From: Suillus spraguei
Lineage: Eukaryota; Basidiomycota; Agaricomycetes; Boletales; Suillaceae
NCBI GenBank assembly: GCA_016800925.1
Contig: JABCPU010000007.1
Coordinates: forward strand, 248,001-312,000
Direction of reading: 5' to 3'
Length of the DNA: 64,000 bases
The position numbers and the translations under genes are program-made. A model generated the notes under the pieces. It was not told the origin of the DNA, did no database searches, and saw only the letters and a list, made by a program, of their open reading frames with translations. This document shows positions 60,353 through 64,000 of the stretch, in pieces (within the stretch, counting starts at the first letter, position 1; each line of letters starts with the position of its first letter).

Positions 60353-61209
60353 GGCACACTTGGTTGTATTGAGATGTTTTTCAATGAGATTTTGCATAAA
60401 TTTCTGGTGCTAATGAGCAAATAGGACGTTGTGTGAGAGCACATTACTCACCTTGAACTTAGCATATGCCCTTGGGTTCCAGTCTAAGGCCTCATTAAGT
60501 GTGTATCCTCCACACCCTGGACGACCTGGTTCACCAGGGGGCTTTGGTATCTTCAAATAATCCAATAGGCTCTCAGTCAAAGTTGATGAGCAACTGTCCG
60601 ACATTGACTCTAATGAACTCAAAGACTCCAAGGGCATGAGCCCAGGTGTCCGAGAGTTGGAATGTGAATGCTCGAACAAAACTTCCTTCAAGTATGGCGA
60701 GGAGTCAATTTTAAATGGCTGTGCTGCAAGTTTGGACTCTGGCACCACCGTGTCCTTGAGTTGTGTATGAGGAAGATTGAGAGCACTGATTTTGGAGGGA
60801 AGAATCTCGTCAGCAATGAGCATAGTTGAGCAGTGAGTGTTGTCAAATAGTTCAAGTTGGTCTGTGAGCATAGGAGGGAAGGGAGGTGGAGCACCAGGCT
60901 CTTGATCATAAAATGCAGAGACAGTGAGAGTTTTGTTAGGCATGTTGTGGTTTTGGTTACGGCGACATGAGCGGGATGACAAGGGCAGGTCAAGATATTG
61001 GGTATGAACTGTAATAACCTCTGACATTTATGATCAACCTATACCATTCAACGTAATCCCAATAAACAATAAAGACAGTGAACAAAAGAGTGGCTTAATG
61101 GGATCGAAAAAATAAGTCCTGAGATAACAGAAATGTTACGTAAAGTAACACAAAAGAATGAACACAAAAGTAAGTTCCTAGTATAAGTAGGCTGTGAGCA
61201 GGTGAACTG

Positions 61210-62947
61210 GTGACTAAAATCAAATCACAACAATGTCTTTTTTGCTCGTCACTCTTCGCAAAAGCAAAGCAACACTTCAGACATCAAACCTGCCTTTCTA
61301 CTTATGGCGGGTCCATTTACACCCTCACAATATCTAATGATGGCCAGGCTCTTGCATGCAGTGGTAACTTGACATGCACTTTGTTATGTGAGGCTGCTAA
61401 CAGACGGGCAGGAACTGAGGGCGTTAAATTCTGGGATATCAAATCTTGGAAAGAACTTACATGCTCGACTCATCACCATGAGTCCCGTGGTACGATCAGC
61501 TGCACTGTCTGGATCACAACAAGACAGGGCATGGCAGCAACCCTTTGTTATGGAACTGGGCTGGGTTATATTGTATTTTTACGTCATAGCCACATAGATG
61601 TAAGAGGGTCCTGGTATTATTGTCAAACCTTCAACTAACATCCAATAGATGCAGTTTCAGGAGGCCTGTGCTAGGAGGCTTGGATCAGGCTTCAAAATTA
61701 CCTGTATGGTGTGGGATTCAACATCCTCTGAAGTGAATACGTGGATTGCAGTGGGAACAAGGGACAAGATAGTTCAAGTCCTTGTTCTCAACCTGAATTC
61801 ACAGCTGCAGGCTGTGTTTTCGGTGAGACTCGACAACACCATGCCAAAGTCCATAGCATTTGCAGATAATGGATGTGTATATGTTTTTGGACTATATGAT
61901 GGAAACTTCATCAAGCTGAGAGCTGATTGGGCGTGTTCATAGTGGACAATGCCACCAACGGTTTTACTTTATATTGACTTGAAGGTGACAAGGAACCAGT
62001 TCAAACATTTGTGACTGCTGCTCTGAGTGTGTCCATCCCCAAGCAGGTGGCATTTTGGGCAGAAGGAAGATTAGTCATTGGGGGGAGCGACCATGGATCA
62101 GTGTATGCATTCGAGAGGAAATCAGGGAAGGTATTTGAGACTCTTTGCCACTCCAATACAGGCTTGGTACAGACAATAGCAGTGGGTGACAGATTCAAAG
62201 GGTGGGATGGGCACTAATTATTTTCCACAGACATGCAACATTGACAGGCACTGTATAGTCATCAGTGCTTCACCAGCGCTAGGTCGCAGAAAGGCTACAA
62301 TCAACTTATGGTCCTATGACTATGGCACAGTGAAGGGAACTCTAACCTCAGAACAATCCTGGTCTACATTGTGTATTGTTGGGTATGTGTTCAAGATGCT
62401 GGTTCATTTTGGGGCCTTGGCGGTAATCATCTGTTTTTTGGTAACCAATTACTTTGTAAGTCAAACAGTAGCTCAGCAGCAGTTGAAAATTTAAACCTTC
62501 ACAGAACACAGCGGCAACATGGTCAGGAGACCTCACCCAACATATGACAATGACTCAAATGTTCCCCTTTTTGGATAAAAGCTTCTTTCACAGTGCTAAG
62601 GTATCCAATGAAGTACCAGAAGCCCGACACAAAGTACCAGAAGCCTGACACAGAGTACCAGAATCCTGTTATGAATTACCAGAAGCCTTGTCAGGAAGTG
62701 GTTGAACAAAACCAGATATTGATGTTGCATCAACTGGCAGGGAAACTTATCCAAGTTGTTCAAGAAGCTATGAAAGATGGAGATGTGGGTGAGGATATTG
62801 ATATGATGCGACATGAGAAGATTTCCGCAGAGGCAAAAAGGGTATTTTTTTGATGTCATGAAGGAGAAAACAATGGTATTGGAATGCGACACGATTCAGG
62901 GAAAGAAGTCTTTCACTTGCGACGTAGAAATTGCAGAAATGTTGTAG
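61210..62947 (+). pseudogene. WD40-repeat membrane protein pseudogene
   Basis: Exons can be followed from 61210 (GTG where the family would start with ATG): GGSIYTLTISNDGQALAC, an intron of about 55 nt, GTEGVKFWDIKSWKEL and HHHESRGTISCTVW, an intron at 61600-61648, MVWDSTSSE, VGTRDKIVQVLVLN, SIAFADNGCVYVFGLYDG. A deletion and frameshift near 61925 and an in-frame TGA at 61975-61977 (CGA expected) follow, then IPKQVAFW, VIGGSDHGSVYAFERKSGK, INLWSYDY and a transmembrane segment LVHFGALAVIICFLVTNYF (about 62400-62455). The tail has imperfect repeats of YQKPDT, and a T-run near 62845 breaks the frame once more. It was a WD40 propeller with a C-terminal membrane anchor, a family I recall as expanded in mushrooms. 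It is inactive as read. Confidence 0.6.
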
Positions 62948-62984
62948 CCTTGTAGCATATTAATGTCAGCTCATGTTTGTTGTA

Positions 62985-63860
62985 AACCCCTCCATGTATA
63001 ACGTGGAGGGATGGGTGGAAATTAGAAACAATCACCTGAAGGGTGGAACAGCATGCGATGGGCATAATAATCCACCAGATAACAGAATGAGCATAGGAAT
63101 AGCTGAAGGCCAGAAAGAATTGCCTGATGGGCGAAATGGCAAGAGTTGGGCAAAGGGATGTCCAAAAATCAGAAAGCCTCTAGGGTGGCATGGGCACTGA
63201 GCGCCATAGCGCTTTGCGATTGGTGGGAGGACTGGGCAATGGAAAAAAGCATGCAACAGTACAAGCTGTTGCATGCGACAGGCCAAGAATGGGTTGAGAG
63301 AACACAGCAACAGTACAGGCCATTGCAGGATTAAGAGAATGGGGAACACACCAACACCTAGCAGTACAGACTGCTAGGTGATGAGAGTCCGAGTCGAGGA
63401 TACATAGATGGTTGACTTTGACAATGAGTCGTTTCATTGAGTGATGCACGTGACTTTGTTTGCGAATGTTTGCGCTTTCTTTTGCACTCCTGGTACTGAT
63501 ATTTGCACTAGCTTATAGTACCTCAATGTTCAACCTCCACTGGCGCAACGGTCTGTACTGTTGCCTCATCCCTTACCCCCTCCTCCTCGTTCGACATGAC
63601 AGTGGACTTTGACTTTGATGTGACGGTCTGTACCATCGCATCTCTGGACTTCAACATGACGGTCTGTACCGTTGTGTCTCTGGACTTCGACTGCCAGTGG
63701 CAACAATCTGCACTTGCACTGTTTTTACATTGATCCACATTGATCCCTTATCTTCCCTCCTCGACAGGGATTTGTCGATGCAATGGTCTGTACTGTTGTT
63801 GCATCTATCCTTTGTTCTCTCCTCCAATATGACGGTCTATACTAGTTCGAGACATGAGTT
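62985..63860. repeat. Hairpin-rich repeat element, copy B
   Basis: Same layout as copy A. The left half has 63249-63276 (perfect 11-bp stem GCATGCAACAG/CTGTTGCATGC, loop TACAAG), 63307-63326 and 63355-63380 (perfect 10-bp stem CACCTAGCAG/CTGCTAGGTG, loop TACAGA). The right half, inverted type with CTGT loops, has 63545-63564, 63621-63638, 63655-63676 (9-bp stem with two G-T pairs) and 63781-63798. The remaining sequence to 64000 shows no gene. Confidence 0.75.
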
Positions 63861-64000
63861 GGTATGTATCTACATCAAGCATGTTGCTATCCTGACTCAA
63901 TTCCACATTTTTCTTATAGTGTCTTCATGTCACTCATCTATGTTTAGTCGCAGTTGTATCTGGGTGGTATCCATGCAGGTAGGTACCTTGTACTTCATCG

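Larger units (their letters stand above)
53292..61027 (-). pseudogene. PGEPGRPG-family hypothetical gene interrupted by three LTR insertions
   Basis: Pieces on the minus strand line up in one frame once the insertions are set aside: exon 61027-60452 (..SLLDYLKIPKPPGEPGRPG, YTLNEALDWNPRAYAKFK), intron, 60403-60353 (KFMQNLIEKHLNTTK), 60146-60073 (LDLENYKGFWLLNDMIM), 54146-54103 (RQKKARMVMGKSK), and 53333-53292, ending at TAG 53292-53294. The breaks correspond to an LTR-B fragment (60147-60352), the full LTR-B element (54151-60068, target duplication ACGG) and a solo LTR-C (53334-54102, target duplication CTCTT). The family is common in mushroom genomes and its function is unknown. It is divergent from the WD40 pseudogene at 61210. 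Confidence 0.65.

Noticed and set aside
47036..63860. Hairpin copies A and B as the terminal repeats of one giant 16-kb element
   Set aside because: No shared sharp ends or target duplication, and the DNA between them is explained by independent insertions with their own duplications.

Overview
The window is nuclear DNA of a filamentous basidiomycete, most likely an Agaricomycete. Its genes have many introns of about 45-60 nt with GT..AG ends and short exons. The products are typical fungal ones: a sphingolipid C9-methyltransferase, ATP-dependent PEP carboxykinase, a Cdc4/Mlc1-type myosin light chain, Utp22 and eIF3c. The repeat-associated hypothetical families resemble ones I recall from mushroom genomes, possibly Boletales. 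That placement is inference from family resemblance, not a search.

Layout. From 1 to about 34 kb the window is a gene-rich, housekeeping arm: RBM18-like RNA-binding protein (-), C2H2 zinc-finger protein (-), eIF3c/NIP1 (+), an E2 ubiquitin-conjugating enzyme with a long tail (-), PEP carboxykinase (+), a CmcJ/AsaB-type oxygenase-family gene (+), sphingolipid C9-methyltransferase (-), a proteasome-assembly-chaperone-1-like gene (+), myosin light chain (+), a FAF2/UBXD8-like gene (-) sharing a 170-bp divergent promoter with UTP22 (+), and YIF1 (-). This arm is interrupted at 19.5-23.2 kb by a repeat island with a tandem array of about 146-bp units, a dead Tc1/mariner-like transposase and an inverted repeat pair.

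From about 34 to 64 kb the window is a transposon graveyard with a clear insertion history. A hAT element (36470-46393, perfect 8-bp target duplication) has been split by a young Ty3/gypsy chromovirus (37681-45296, 5-bp target duplication). The Ty3 element keeps intact gag and an intact extra 3' ORF, but its pol is frameshifted. Further right, a gene of a PGEPGRPG-containing hypothetical family (53292-61027) has been hit by three LTR-type insertions. One of these is a 5.9-kb element (54151-60068) with its own gag-like gene, no visible reverse transcriptase, and an antisense Zn2Cys6-type gene. That antisense gene is itself broken by a solo LTR of the Ty3 family. Other broken host-like genes are a WD40 membrane protein and two hypothetical proteins.

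The least explained structures are two separated clusters (47.4-48.3 kb and 63.2-63.8 kb) of short hairpins with the same TGTA/TACA loop and stems that change in a compensatory way. Others are the retrotransposon ORF3, the antisense gene in the LTR element, and the E2 enzyme with SUMO-interaction-like motifs in its tail.

Exon coordinates were worked out by hand from splice signals and reading frame. Where a gene model closes in frame this is stated; unresolved ends are marked.
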